Assembly: GCA_036273675.1 (NCBI GenBank)
Contig: DASUHD010000001.1
Span: 1-64,000 of the forward strand
Reading direction: 5' to 3'
Length of the DNA stretch: 64,000 bases
Origin: DAHUXT01 sp036273675
Lineage (GTDB): Bacteria; Chloroflexota; Ktedonobacteria; Ktedonobacterales; JADMIN01
Each line of letters starts with the position of its first letter. The first letter of the stretch is position 1. A program made the translations under genes and the position numbers. This document shows, piece by piece, positions 41,971 through 50,172 of the stretch. The notes below the pieces were generated by a model, which saw only the letters and a program-made list of their open reading frames with translations, was not told the origin of the DNA and did no database searches.

Positions 41971-42164
41971 GCCAGAACCAGGACACAAAATAGCGAGTTC
42001 GCGTGATGTGGCTACTCCCCTCTATCAGTACACTTATCCTCAGTGGTCCGACCGTACAATCCAGTGACGACAACCCTCTGTCGTGCAGGGTATCACATGG
42101 GCCACTAGGCTTCCGTAGCGCCCACGTGTGCGCTCACCACTGGGTCTGGAAGGGGAAAGAAGCG

Positions 42165-42437
42165 ATGGCTACAACGGTCGTTCTGCATCATGTCAAAGAC
42201 TATCAGGCATGGCGCAAGGTCTACGATGAAGTCGGTCCACTGCAACGAGAAGGCGGCGTGATCGCCGAAAGCGTGTACCAGGCAAAAGGGGATCCCAATA
42301 ACGTTCTGGTGCTCCACCGCTTCGCAACCATGCAGGCAGCGGAGGCGTTCTTCGCCAATCCACAGCTGCTCGACGCCCTGCAGCAGGCGGGCGTGGAGGG
42401 GCAGCCTCGTATCGAGTTCTACGAGGAAGCGCGATAA
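42165..42437 (+). CDS. Small dimeric A/B-barrel protein
   Basis: The 90-residue protein reads TTVVLHHVKDYQAWRKVYDE, a central VIAESVYQAKGDPNNVLVLHRF and a final helix AEAFFANPQLLDALQQAGV, as in the ABM/EthD/cyclase-like alpha-plus-beta barrels that dimerise around a small ligand pocket. No specific enzymatic residues can be assigned. The ATG at 42165 is preceded by AAGGGGAAAGAAG. The frame is open to 42003 but that part has no family similarity. It converges on the AI-2E transporter gene with a 95-base inverted-repeat element between. Confidence 0.78.
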   Translation: MATTVVLHHVKDYQAWRKVYDEVGPLQREGGVIAESVYQAKGDPNNVLVLHRFATMQAAEAFFANPQLLDALQQAGVEGQPRIEFYEEAR

Positions 42438-42449
42438 GCGCGCGTTGAG

Positions 42450-42544
42450 CCTGCCAGTATGTCGCTATCGCCATCCGTGGCCAGGCGTCGATCACACGGC
42501 GCTTTCCACCCAATTGGTCGCGGGTGGCGTGGCATACTGGCAGG
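42450..42544. repeat. 95-bp element bounded by perfect 12-bp inverted repeats
   Basis: CCTGCCAGTATG at 42450-42461 and CATACTGGCAGG at 42533-42544 are exact reverse complements. Inside, CCACCC and GGGTGG form a further stem. TTCTTT follows on the plus strand. It lies between two convergent stops, so it may be a large terminator; flanks show no target-site duplication. Confidence 0.6.
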
Positions 42545-42556
42545 TTCTTTGGCTAC

Positions 42557-43852
42557 CTAGACCTGCGGCGTCGCGCGCGATTGGTCAGTGTCCGACGCGT
42601 CGCGCGCCGCGCCACCATCTCCACTCGTCCCACTCGCGCCACCATCTCCCGGCGAGCCATCGATAGGGGGCCGGTCCTCTGGCTCCGTCGCGACGGGAAC
42701 AACGGCGACATCATAGGAGACCGTCGAGCCGGTAGGGAACTGCTCGGGGTGGGAAAGCTTCCACTCGCGCCAGAAGGTGACCGTCACCGCCTGGGCCACA
42801 CCAGCAATCGGCGCGGCAAAGAGCGCGCCCCAGAGACCAAACAGTTCCGCGCCTGCGATCAGCGCGATGATCGAGATGGCGGGATGCAATCCAATGGCGG
42901 AGCCGACGATGCGCGGGCCGACGACATCACCTTCGATAACGTGGATGATGACGAAGACGGCCAGCACGATCAACGCCGTGACAACTCCCTGCGTCAGCGC
43001 CACCAGCACACAGGCCGCGCCGGAGATCAGCACACCCAGGAACGGAATAAACTCCAGCACGAAAGCCATGAAACCCAGTAATATGGCATACGGAATCTGC
43101 AGCACGTACATGCTGGCGCCAACCAACACCCCCACCAGCGCCGAAAGCGTCAGTTGGCCGCGAATATAGCCGCCGATCACGCGGTTGGTGGTGTCAAGCA
43201 CGAAGACGGCGCGCGGCCGTACTCGCATCGGCAGGCCGGAGCGCAGCCAGAGTCCCACTCGCGGCGCGTTGGCGACGAAATAGACGCTGATGATGAGCGT
43301 CACGATGATATTGATCAGCCCGCCCGCTACCCCGGTGACAACGGGAACCAGATCTCTGGCGACCCCTGTGGCCTGACCAATGAGGGTATTGCGGAAATCG
43401 CGAAGCTGCTGGTCGGTGATTCCCAGATGATGTTGCAGGTCAACCAGCGCCGCGTTGCTGCTGGAGCCCGGCGTCAGGAGCAACCCGATACGGTCACTGA
43501 GCGGGCCGGCCTGCTGGATTGCGGTATCTACGATGACGCTAACCAACAGCAACAGCAACCCCACGAAGACGAGATAGACGATAGCAATTGCGAGGGGTAA
43601 GGGCAGCCAGCGCCGCAGCAGGGAGATCACCGGAGCAAGCGCGTAGGCAATCAGCGCCGCAATCGCCAACACCAGCAGCGTGCCGATGATATGGCCCGCC
43701 GCCCAGAAGGCGACGAAGATCACCAGCGCCCAGCCGAGGATGGCGAGGGGGATATCGCGCGCGCGCGCCCAATTGGTCCCCTGGTCCTCACCCTGGCCCA
43801 CACCCTGCGCGCTCTCAACGACGGCCATGCTACGTTTTGGGTCATCCGACAT
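42557..43852 (-). CDS. AI-2E family transporter (PerM-like)
   Basis: The 431-residue membrane protein has about eight helices and the AI-2E/UPF0118 features: early helices ILGWALVIFVAFWAAGHIIG, the motif PYAILLGFMAFVLEFIPFLG, HVIEGDVVGPRIVGSAIGLH, and GLWGALFAAPIAGVAQAVTV. The family includes autoinducer-2 exporters and sodium/proton antiporters, so the substrate is open. Hydrophilic N- and C-terminal tails (the latter about 60 residues rich in Gly, Asp and Ser) are longer than usual. The ATG at 43852 has GAGGA upstream. It is divergent from gyrA. Confidence 0.9.
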   Translation of the reverse strand: MSDDPKRSMAVVESAQGVGQGEDQGTNWARARDIPLAILGWALVIFVAFWAAGHIIGTLLVLAIAALIAYALAPVISLLRRWLPLPLAIAIVYLVFVGLLLLLVSVIVDTAIQQAGPLSDRIGLLLTPGSSSNAALVDLQHHLGITDQQLRDFRNTLIGQATGVARDLVPVVTGVAGGLINIIVTLIISVYFVANAPRVGLWLRSGLPMRVRPRAVFVLDTTNRVIGGYIRGQLTLSALVGVLVGASMYVLQIPYAILLGFMAFVLEFIPFLGVLISGAACVLVALTQGVVTALIVLAVFVIIHVIEGDVVGPRIVGSAIGLHPAISIIALIAGAELFGLWGALFAAPIAGVAQAVTVTFWREWKLSHPEQFPTGSTVSYDVAVVPVATEPEDRPPIDGSPGDGGASGTSGDGGAARDASDTDQSRATPQV

Positions 43853-43940
43853 GCTCGACCATCCTCTTCTTACTGGCGTCGCGCTACACATTCCGCGATA
43901 GCTGAAAAGTCAGATATGAAGCGGTCTCAAGGCCCATATA

Positions 43941-43949
43941 TGGTATAAT
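43941..43949 (+). promoter_or_regulatory. Extended -10 promoter of gyrA
   Basis: TGGTATAAT is a perfect extended -10 element (TATAAT with TGn). The -35 position reads GCGGTC, not consensus. Predicted start near 43956, giving a leader of about 190 bases. Confidence 0.75.
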
Positions 43950-44148
43950 GAACAAGATACGTTCCACGCTGACACTCCGTTCAGGGAGAGTCGATTTGGG
44001 CCAGCTTTTCTCCACACTCGGAGCGTATTTTCGCTGGTCATCGGAACGTTGCGTTGTGTCCATTTTACCGCCTCCGCGGAAGAATAGATGACTAAAGTGC
44101 GTTAAAGCAGTGGATAATCCATCTGTTGTTGGGAGGTCAGTTAGTTCT

Positions 44149-46659
44149 ATGGAGCTTGGTATTGTCAAGCCAGTAGGCATCGTCGAGCAGATGACGGGCG
44201 CCTATTTGGACTATTCGATGAGCGTCATCGTCAGTCGCGCGCTCCCGGATGTGCGCGATGGCCTGAAGCCAGTGCATCGTCGCGTGCTCTACGCGATGGA
44301 GAAGATGGGGCTTCAGTCGAATAAATCGTTTCGTAAATGCGCCGGTATCGTCGGCGAAGTGCTGAAAGAATACCATCCCCACGGCGATGTCGCCGTCTAT
44401 GATACCCTCGTCCGCATGGCGCAGCCCTGGAACCTGCGCTACCCGCTGGTCATGGGGCAAGGGAATTTTGGCAGCGTCGATGATGATCCAGCTGCCGCGA
44501 TGAGATACACTGAAGCAAAGATGGCGGCCATCTCCAACGAGCTACTGGCCGATATCGACCGCGACACCGTAGACTTCAGGCCCAACTATGACGGCCACAG
44601 CGAAGAGCCAGTGGTTTTGCCAGCGCGCCTGCCCAATCTGCTGCTCAACGGCGCGGCGGGCATCGCCGTCGGCATGGCTACTAACATCCCGCCGCACAAC
44701 CTGCGCGAGATTTGCGATGGCATCGTCCACCTGATCGACCACACCGACGCCACCACTGAGGATCTGATCCACATCATTCGCGGGCCAGACTTCCCGACTG
44801 GAGGCATCATCCAGGGGCGCGAGGGCATTCGCAGCGCCTACACCACCGGACGCGGCCGTATCATCGTCCGGGCGAAGGTGCATACCGAAGAGAACGAGCG
44901 CGGGCGCATCGCCATCATCGTGACGGAGTTGCCGTATCAGGTCAACAAAGCCGAGCTGGTACGCAAGATCAGCGAGCTCGCGCGCGACAAGAAGATCGAC
45001 GGCATCACCGGCGTCACCGATGAATCCGACCGGCAGGGCATCCGCGTCGTCATCGAGCTTCGCCGCGACGCGCGCCATCTCTCGGTGCTCAACCAGCTCT
45101 TCAAGTTCACCGCGATGCAGACGACCTTTGGCGCGAACGTGCTGGCGCTGGTGGATAACCAGCCACGCACCCTGACCCTCAAGCAGATTCTGCAGCACTA
45201 CATCAACTATCGCGAGCAGGTCATCACCCGGCGCGCAAAATTCGATCTGGCGAAGGCTGAGGCGCGCAAGCATATCCTCGAAGGCCTGTCGACCGCGCTG
45301 GATAACCTGGATGCCGTCATCGAGACCATCCGCCGGTCACAGAACCGCGAGACCGCGTCGAGCAACCTCCAGACGCGCTTCAAGCTCAGCGAGGAGCAGG
45401 CCAAGGCCATCCTCGATATGCAGCTTGGACGCCTGGCTGCGCTCGAACGCCGCCGCATCCTGGACGAATTGACCGAGGTCAAGAAGACCATCTCGCGCCT
45501 GCAGAAGATCCTTGGCAATATCGCCGAGGTGCGCGCGCTTATCAAAGAGGACCTGGCCGACCTGAAGGAGAAGTACGGCGACCCGCGCCGCACCGAAATC
45601 GTTGATACTGAGGCCACCGATTTCACCGAGGAAGACCTCATCCCCAACGATGAGGTGGTTGTCATGCTGACGCAGAACGGCTACGTCAAGCGCATGGCTA
45701 CTGGCCAGTATCGCGCGCAGCGGCGTGGCGGACGCGGCAGTCGCGGCATGACGACGCACGAAGACGACGCTGTGGGCCATCTACTGGCCGTGCGCGCGCA
45801 CGATTCGCTGCTCTTCTTCACCAATCGTGGGCGTGTCTTCCAGCTCAAAGCCTACGGGCTGCCCGATGTCGGGCGCAACGCCAAGGGCGATCATATCCGC
45901 AACCTGATCGGCATCGATCAGAACGAGACCGTCACCGCTGTCGTCAGCGTGCCGAAGTTCGTCGCGCGCGACTATATGGTGATGGCCACCCGGCGCGGTG
46001 AGGTCAAGAAGACCAGCCTCGACGAGTTCGCCGTCGTGCGCAGCCTCGGCCTGATCGCAATGGACCTGGAGCCAGGCGACGAGTTGATCGGCGCGCGGCT
46101 GGTTGGCGCGGACGATCAGGTGTTGCTGGCGACTGAGCACGGGCAGGCGATCCGCTTCGAGGTGCAGGAGTTGCGGTCGGCGTCGCGGACGAGCGGCGGC
46201 GTGCGCGGCATCCGGCTCGACGAAAGTGATAACGTCGTCTCGCTCTGCGCCATCATCCCAGACTCCGAGCTGCTTGTCGTCACGACCCGAGGCTACGGCA
46301 AACGCACGCCAATCGGCGAGTATCCGACGCATGGGCGCGGCGGCGGCGGCATCATCACCGCCCGCCTGACCGACAAGACTGGCAAGCTGGCGGCGGCGCG
46401 CATCCTCACCGAAGAGGATCGCGACCTGATGATTGTCTCCGCCGAGGGTACCGTCATCCGCACCGACTGGCACACAGTGGCCCAGAGCGGCCGCCCCACC
46501 CAGGGTGTGCGGCTGATGAACATGGGTGGAGCGGGTGATCGGGTCGTCGCCATTACGACGATGAAGGGCGACGAGGACGAGGTCATGCCGCTCTCGATGT
46601 GGGATGGCAACGACGGCGAGGATGATACAGAAGACACCGAAGACACCAGCGGGAAATAG
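44149..46659 (+). CDS. gyrA: DNA gyrase subunit A
   Basis: The 836-residue protein is the breakage-reunion subunit that introduces negative supercoils with GyrB. The N-terminal domain shows DYSMSVIVSRALPDVRDGLK, the resistance-determining segment YHPHGDVAVYDTLVRMAQ, and catalytic Tyr120 in AAAMRYTEAK. The C-terminal beta-pinwheel carries the GyrA box QRRGGRG (about residues 524-530), which separates gyrase from topoisomerase IV. The C-terminus ends in an acidic tail. The Ser83-equivalent residue is Val81. The ATG at 44149 is used because GGGAGGT is about 11 bases upstream; GTG at 44110 lacks a site. A terminator follows at 46675. Confidence 0.97.
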   Translation: MELGIVKPVGIVEQMTGAYLDYSMSVIVSRALPDVRDGLKPVHRRVLYAMEKMGLQSNKSFRKCAGIVGEVLKEYHPHGDVAVYDTLVRMAQPWNLRYPLVMGQGNFGSVDDDPAAAMRYTEAKMAAISNELLADIDRDTVDFRPNYDGHSEEPVVLPARLPNLLLNGAAGIAVGMATNIPPHNLREICDGIVHLIDHTDATTEDLIHIIRGPDFPTGGIIQGREGIRSAYTTGRGRIIVRAKVHTEENERGRIAIIVTELPYQVNKAELVRKISELARDKKIDGITGVTDESDRQGIRVVIELRRDARHLSVLNQLFKFTAMQTTFGANVLALVDNQPRTLTLKQILQHYINYREQVITRRAKFDLAKAEARKHILEGLSTALDNLDAVIETIRRSQNRETASSNLQTRFKLSEEQAKAILDMQLGRLAALERRRILDELTEVKKTISRLQKILGNIAEVRALIKEDLADLKEKYGDPRRTEIVDTEATDFTEEDLIPNDEVVVMLTQNGYVKRMATGQYRAQRRGGRGSRGMTTHEDDAVGHLLAVRAHDSLLFFTNRGRVFQLKAYGLPDVGRNAKGDHIRNLIGIDQNETVTAVVSVPKFVARDYMVMATRRGEVKKTSLDEFAVVRSLGLIAMDLEPGDELIGARLVGADDQVLLATEHGQAIRFEVQELRSASRTSGGVRGIRLDESDNVVSLCAIIPDSELLVVTTRGYGKRTPIGEYPTHGRGGGGIITARLTDKTGKLAAARILTEEDRDLMIVSAEGTVIRTDWHTVAQSGRPTQGVRLMNMGGAGDRVVAITTMKGDEDEVMPLSMWDGNDGEDDTEDTEDTSGK

Positions 46660-46674
46660 CCGCCCGCTAACCAC

Positions 46675-46718
46675 GATTCCCCTTCTCTGCTCATTGGCGA
46701 AGGGGAGTCGTTCTTTTG
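46675..46718 (+). terminator. Intrinsic terminator of gyrA
   Basis: GATTCCCCTTC and GAAGGGGAGTC pair over 11 positions (one G-T) around a 13-base loop, then GTTCTTTTGC. Confidence 0.85.
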
Positions 46719-46731
46719 CTCACTTTTACCT

Positions 46732-46761
46732 TTGCGGCCAGCATAAGCTGTGAGATATACT
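46732..46761 (+). promoter_or_regulatory. Probable promoter of Dabb gene
   Basis: TTGCGG at 46732-46737, 18 bases, TATACT at 46756-46761. It follows the gyrA terminator and precedes the gene by 60 bases. Confidence 0.45.
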
Positions 46762-46820
46762 CACTCTGAACTCGTCGTATTCGTGTCGGGTGTTGTGATA
46801 TAGAAGGGCTGAACGTTTCC

Positions 46821-47126
46821 ATGATTCGGCATGAGGTCATCCTGCGCATCAAGCCAGAAATTACCCGTGAGGTGATTGATCGCACGCTGGGTGAGGTACG
46901 TGAACTGCTCATGAGCATCTCCGGGGTAGAGCGCGTGCTCTACGGCGTGAACAACGCGCCCGCATACCGTCACGCGATGCTGGTGGTTGAGGTGTCGGAC
47001 GAGACGGCCCTCCAGCGTTTCACGCGCCATCCACAGCACCGGCGCGCTGTGCAGCAAGTAAGCCGCATGGCGGAGTCATCGGCGGTAGGCAGCTACCTGG
47101 TCGGGTCGGAGCATCAAACAAGCTGA
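46821..47126 (+). CDS. Dabb (stress-responsive A/B barrel) domain protein
   Basis: The 101-residue protein has the Dabb pattern: MIRHEVILRIKPEITREVID, a strand pair VERVLYGVNNAPAYRHAMLV, and ALQRFTRHPQHRRAVQQVSR. Dabb proteins form dimeric barrels; most have no known activity, and a few are cyclases. It is a single-gene unit with its own promoter and terminator. The ribosome site is weak (AAGGG about 14 bases upstream). It has no link to gyrA beyond adjacency. Confidence 0.85.
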   Translation: MIRHEVILRIKPEITREVIDRTLGEVRELLMSISGVERVLYGVNNAPAYRHAMLVVEVSDETALQRFTRHPQHRRAVQQVSRMAESSAVGSYLVGSEHQTS

Positions 47127-47161
47127 GATTCATCGTTCGTCAGATGATAGATGCGTAACGA

Positions 47162-47193
47162 GAGCCGTGGCCAGGCGCCGCGGCTCTTTTCGT
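47162..47193 (+). terminator. Intrinsic terminator after Dabb gene
   Basis: GAGCCGTGG and CCGCGGCTC pair over 9 positions (one G-T) with a 7-base loop, followed by TTTTCGTT. Confidence 0.85.
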
Positions 47194-47259
47194 TGCCTGA
47201 CGCGTGATGCTTCTGAGTAGCCACACTATGATGTCAATTCAGGGCAAGAGAAGTGAGTA

Positions 47260-48516
47260 TCACATGGGCTCGTGGCGGTCCATGGTATCTGGGGTCTGAG
47301 GTTGCATCGGCGGCTGAGTGGGCAGCGGAGCAGTTATCTGTTTCATCTCGCGCCGCCTATCGTCCTCCCACGTCCTGCGTTCCGGTTCTGGTTCCGGTTT
47401 CGGGAGCATTGAGCGATGGCGCGCCTCGACGTAGCTCATGATCGCCTCGCGACTGATCATACCGACGACACGCCCATGCTGCGCGACCGGCAACTGATTC
47501 ATATCCCGGCCAGACACGAGTGGCAGCACGAAGGTCAGGCTCTCCTCAGGGGCAACAGCCCGCAGACGCGCCAGCGGGATCATCACATTGCCAACGGGCA
47601 TCTCTTCCCAGTGGCTTCGCGGGATGCGCTCCACATCGGCCGCCGTAATCAGCCCAACCACCTGCTCCCGCTGCACCACCGGAACCGTTCGCACGCCCGG
47701 CGGCAGAAAATTCTCCACGAACTCCTGCAATGACATCGTCGGCGGCGCACTCAACGCGACAGGCCGCATAGCGTCCGCTACCCGCACGTCACGGAGCATC
47801 GTTTTCAGCGCGACCGACGCGTCGGCGCTCCGTGCGGCGGTCAGCAGGAACCAGCCTATGAAGCCGAGCCAGACCCCACTAAAGAGATTTCCGCCCAGGG
47901 CCTGCACAATGCCCCAGAAGATGAAGAGAACTGCGATGACCTGGCCCAGACGCGCGGCCCAATGCGTGGATCTGCGCAGGTCGCCTGTTACCCTCCAGAT
48001 GATGGCGCGCAGCACGCGGCCACCATCCAGCGGGAAGCCGGGAATGAGATTGAGCAACCCAAGCAGCACGTTGGCCAGTCCTATATACGTCAGAATCGCC
48101 GCCGGAAGCGCGCTGTATCCAGACACCACGAACGCCAGCAGCCAGAATGCCGTACCGATGATGAGGCTGACGACAGGTCCGATGGCCGCCACCAGAAACT
48201 CCGTACCCGCGCTACGCGGCGCGCTGTCGAGATCAGAGACACCGCCGAAGATGAACAGCGTGACGCTCTTGACCGGGAGTCCACAGGCGCGCGCCACCAG
48301 GACATGCGCCAGCTCGTGAGTCAGCACCGAGGCAAAGAGCAGGATGGCCGCGCTGAAGCCGAGAATGTAGTAGACGCCAGGACTAAGCCCTTGAATGGCC
48401 TCTGGAAACCACCCAGCGGCCAGGGAGATAGTCGCGAGAACGAGGATGATGAGCCAGCCATAGTTGATATCTATGCGCATCCCAGCAATCGAGCCGACGT
48501 GAATCGAACCTTGCAT
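47260..48516 (-). CDS. Site-2 protease family (M50) metalloprotease with two CBS domains
   Basis: The 418-residue protein has the zinc motif HELAH (residues 67-71) in the second core helix and the distal ligand Asp164 in NLIPGFPLDGGRVLRA, both needed for intramembrane proteolysis. After the six-helix membrane core come two CBS domains (from about residue 250, VADAMRPVALSAPPTMSLQE, to about 365, GMISREAIMSYVEAR), which bind adenine nucleotides and probably gate activity. A proline-rich tail ends the protein. M50 proteases cut membrane anchors such as anti-sigma factors. The substrate is not known. It is divergent from the CapA-like gene. Confidence 0.92.
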   Translation of the reverse strand: MQGSIHVGSIAGMRIDINYGWLIILVLATISLAAGWFPEAIQGLSPGVYYILGFSAAILLFASVLTHELAHVLVARACGLPVKSVTLFIFGGVSDLDSAPRSAGTEFLVAAIGPVVSLIIGTAFWLLAFVVSGYSALPAAILTYIGLANVLLGLLNLIPGFPLDGGRVLRAIIWRVTGDLRRSTHWAARLGQVIAVLFIFWGIVQALGGNLFSGVWLGFIGWFLLTAARSADASVALKTMLRDVRVADAMRPVALSAPPTMSLQEFVENFLPPGVRTVPVVQREQVVGLITAADVERIPRSHWEEMPVGNVMIPLARLRAVAPEESLTFVLPLVSGRDMNQLPVAQHGRVVGMISREAIMSYVEARHRSMLPKPEPEPERRTWEDDRRREMKQITAPLPTQPPMQPQTPDTMDRHEPM

Positions 48517-48643
48517 CGACTCCCCCTCCCCTCACTACACGCACAGCCGAAACAGGTGATCCAGACGAGCGACTTCCAGGAGCGCAAGGAGCGTGCCGCC
48601 AGACAGAAGTGCCATCGGGCGCATTAAGCCGCTGGCGGTGTAT

Positions 48644-48649
48644 TATACT
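48644..48649 (+). promoter_or_regulatory. -10 element giving leaderless capA-like transcript
   Basis: TATACT ends six bases before the ATG at 48656. That is the distance from a -10 to the start of transcription, so the message should begin at or next to the AUG. No ribosome site is seen. Confidence 0.5.
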
Positions 48650-48655
48650 CGCAGC

Positions 48656-49696
48656 ATGTCTAAACAGCCCAACAATACGACGCCTCATCAACCAGCGCTC
48701 ACCCGGCGCGATCTCTTGCGCGCGGGTCTGGGCGTGGCTGGCGCGGGCTTGCTGGCGGGCTGTGGCGTCAGCGCCGCGCACTCCAGACCACCAGCGCCTA
48801 TACCAACCTCAACCATCATGCCGTCGCCCACACCAGATACGCGGCCCGTGAGTGTGGTCATCACGGGCGATATCATGATGGCGCGGGCAGTGGGAGCGCG
48901 CATCAAAGCTGGCGCCAGCGATAGCCTCTTCCCATTCGCCGACACCGCGGATGTGCTCAAGAGCCACGACCTGCGCATCGGCAACCTGGAATGCGTCGTC
49001 TCGACGCTCGGCAGCCCCCAGCCCAAGACGTATACCTTCGAGGCGCCCCTACGGGCCTTTGAGCGTCTGCGCGCGGCGGGCTTCCAGATCGTCTCGGTGG
49101 CGAACAACCACAGCGGCGACTATGGGAAAGCCGCCTTCAGCGACATGCTGGCCCACCTGCCCACGTATGGTATCACGCCCGTCGGCGGCGGCGCGAACCG
49201 CACCGAGGCGCACCGGCTGGTGACCTATCAGGTGCGAAGTACGAAGATTGGCATCCTGGCGTATTGTGAGATCGAGCCGTCCAGCTTTGCCGCAACCGCG
49301 ACCACCCCCGGTCATGCCTGGCTGGAGGCCACCCCGATGAAGCAGGATATCGCCGCCGCGCGTTCGCAGGTAGACTTCCTTATCGTCTTCACCCACTGGG
49401 GCGTTGAGTATGTACTCCAGGAAAATGCTCATCAGCAGTATATGGCGCGCCTCGCCGTGGATGCGGGAGCGGACCTCGTCGTGGGGGCGCATCCGCATGT
49501 CATCGAGCCGTACGAGGTCTATCACGGGAAGCCCATCATCTACAGCCTGGGCAACTTTGTCTTTGACGAGATGCCGGGTGTCACGAGCCTCTGCAACGTC
49601 CTCTCCTTCACCGTGCAAGGCTCGCGCCTGCTCGACTGGAAGCTGCGCGGCGCCCGCATTGTCTTTTCCACGGGCGCCCCGGTGTGGAATAGCTGA
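48656..49696 (+). CDS. CapA family protein, Tat lipoprotein
   Basis: The 346-residue protein starts with a twin-arginine signal (TRRDLLRAGLGVAGAGLL) whose end is also a lipobox (LLAGC), so it is probably exported folded and lipidated. After a proline/threonine linker comes the CapA/PGA_cap metallophosphatase-like domain: VVITGDIMMARAVG, IGNLECVVSTLG, VSVANNHSGDYGKAAF, IVFTHWGVEY and VVGAHPHVIEPYE. The Asp, Asn and His residues match the metal-binding pattern. Relatives are needed for poly-gamma-glutamate capsule anchoring, but no pgsBC genes are nearby, so the actual role may differ. The start at 48656 sits at the predicted transcript start. Confidence 0.9.
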   Translation: MSKQPNNTTPHQPALTRRDLLRAGLGVAGAGLLAGCGVSAAHSRPPAPIPTSTIMPSPTPDTRPVSVVITGDIMMARAVGARIKAGASDSLFPFADTADVLKSHDLRIGNLECVVSTLGSPQPKTYTFEAPLRAFERLRAAGFQIVSVANNHSGDYGKAAFSDMLAHLPTYGITPVGGGANRTEAHRLVTYQVRSTKIGILAYCEIEPSSFAATATTPGHAWLEATPMKQDIAAARSQVDFLIVFTHWGVEYVLQENAHQQYMARLAVDAGADLVVGAHPHVIEPYEVYHGKPIIYSLGNFVFDEMPGVTSLCNVLSFTVQGSRLLDWKLRGARIVFSTGAPVWNS

Positions 49697-49717
49697 AACA
49701 GCGCTCTTCGATACTGC

Positions 49718-50098
49718 TCATGTATTCGCGTGGCGGCGAGAGCGCCGGAGCGCCTCTACGATAACGTCAGCAGGAGGATGCGGCGCATAGTGACCATCTT
49801 CTTGCAGGTATAGACGGCACATGATCGAGGGCGTAGCTGACGTCGGAGGGGGGCTAATATCCACACCGTTGATGCGGATGGTGGGCGAGCCAAAGAAACG
49901 ATTCCGCTGGGCTGCTTCTTCCGTCTCCACAGCGATCACCACAATCTCCGACGCGATAGCCTCTGCCCGCAGCACATCACGTAAGAGAGCGAGCGCCGCC
50001 GGGGCATTCGGGCAGGAGGCAAAGTACAAAAATTCGATGTGGGGAGAGTTGATGTCGCCGTTTTGGACACTTGATGTTTCTTCCCCGTTAGCACTCAT
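49718..50098 (-). CDS. Thioredoxin-like protein under MerR control
   Basis: The 126-residue protein has a thioredoxin-like opening HIEFLYFASCPNAPAALALL, with one Cys (Cys29) where thioredoxin has CxxC, then FFGSPTIRINGVDISPPP (the cis-proline loop) and a second conserved-looking Cys94 in IMCRLY. Proteins of this kind (DUF2703-like) are often encoded beside mercury or organomercurial resistance genes. A heavy-metal-type MerR gene lies directly upstream with a textbook operator between. It probably binds or reduces a metal or a toxic thiol-reactive compound. AAGGAG lies 7 bases before the ATG at 50098. Confidence 0.78.
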   Translation of the reverse strand: MSANGEETSSVQNGDINSPHIEFLYFASCPNAPAALALLRDVLRAEAIASEIVVIAVETEEAAQRNRFFGSPTIRINGVDISPPPTSATPSIMCRLYLQEDGHYAPHPPADVIVEALRRSRRHANT

Positions 50099-50140
50099 CG
50101 GTAGGCTCCTTTCTCTCCTTCCCGCGAAGGTCCTATTTGG

Positions 50141-50172
50141 AGCCTACACCTTCTCCCTGAAGAGAAGGTCAA
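50141..50172 (-). promoter_or_regulatory. MerR-type operator/promoter
   Basis: On the minus strand TTGACC (50172-50167), a 20-bp spacer, and TAGGCT (50146-50141). ACCTTCTC and GAGAAGGT form a perfect 8-bp dyad (50148-50155 and 50162-50169) between the elements. The over-long spacer with a central dyad is the signature of MerR, ZntR and CueR promoters. The -35 overlaps the merR-like stop codon. Confidence 0.88.

Noticed and set aside
44149..46659. Topoisomerase IV subunit ParC instead of GyrA
   Set aside because: The C-terminal domain has a clear GyrA box (QRRGGRG), so gyrase is favoured.
45781..46674. 297-codon minus-strand frame inside gyrA
   Set aside because: Antisense shadow of a highly conserved gene; composition and lack of motifs argue against coding.
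48656..49696. Poly-gamma-glutamate synthesis locus
   Set aside because: Only the CapA-like protein is present; no pgsB, pgsC or other capsule gene lies nearby.
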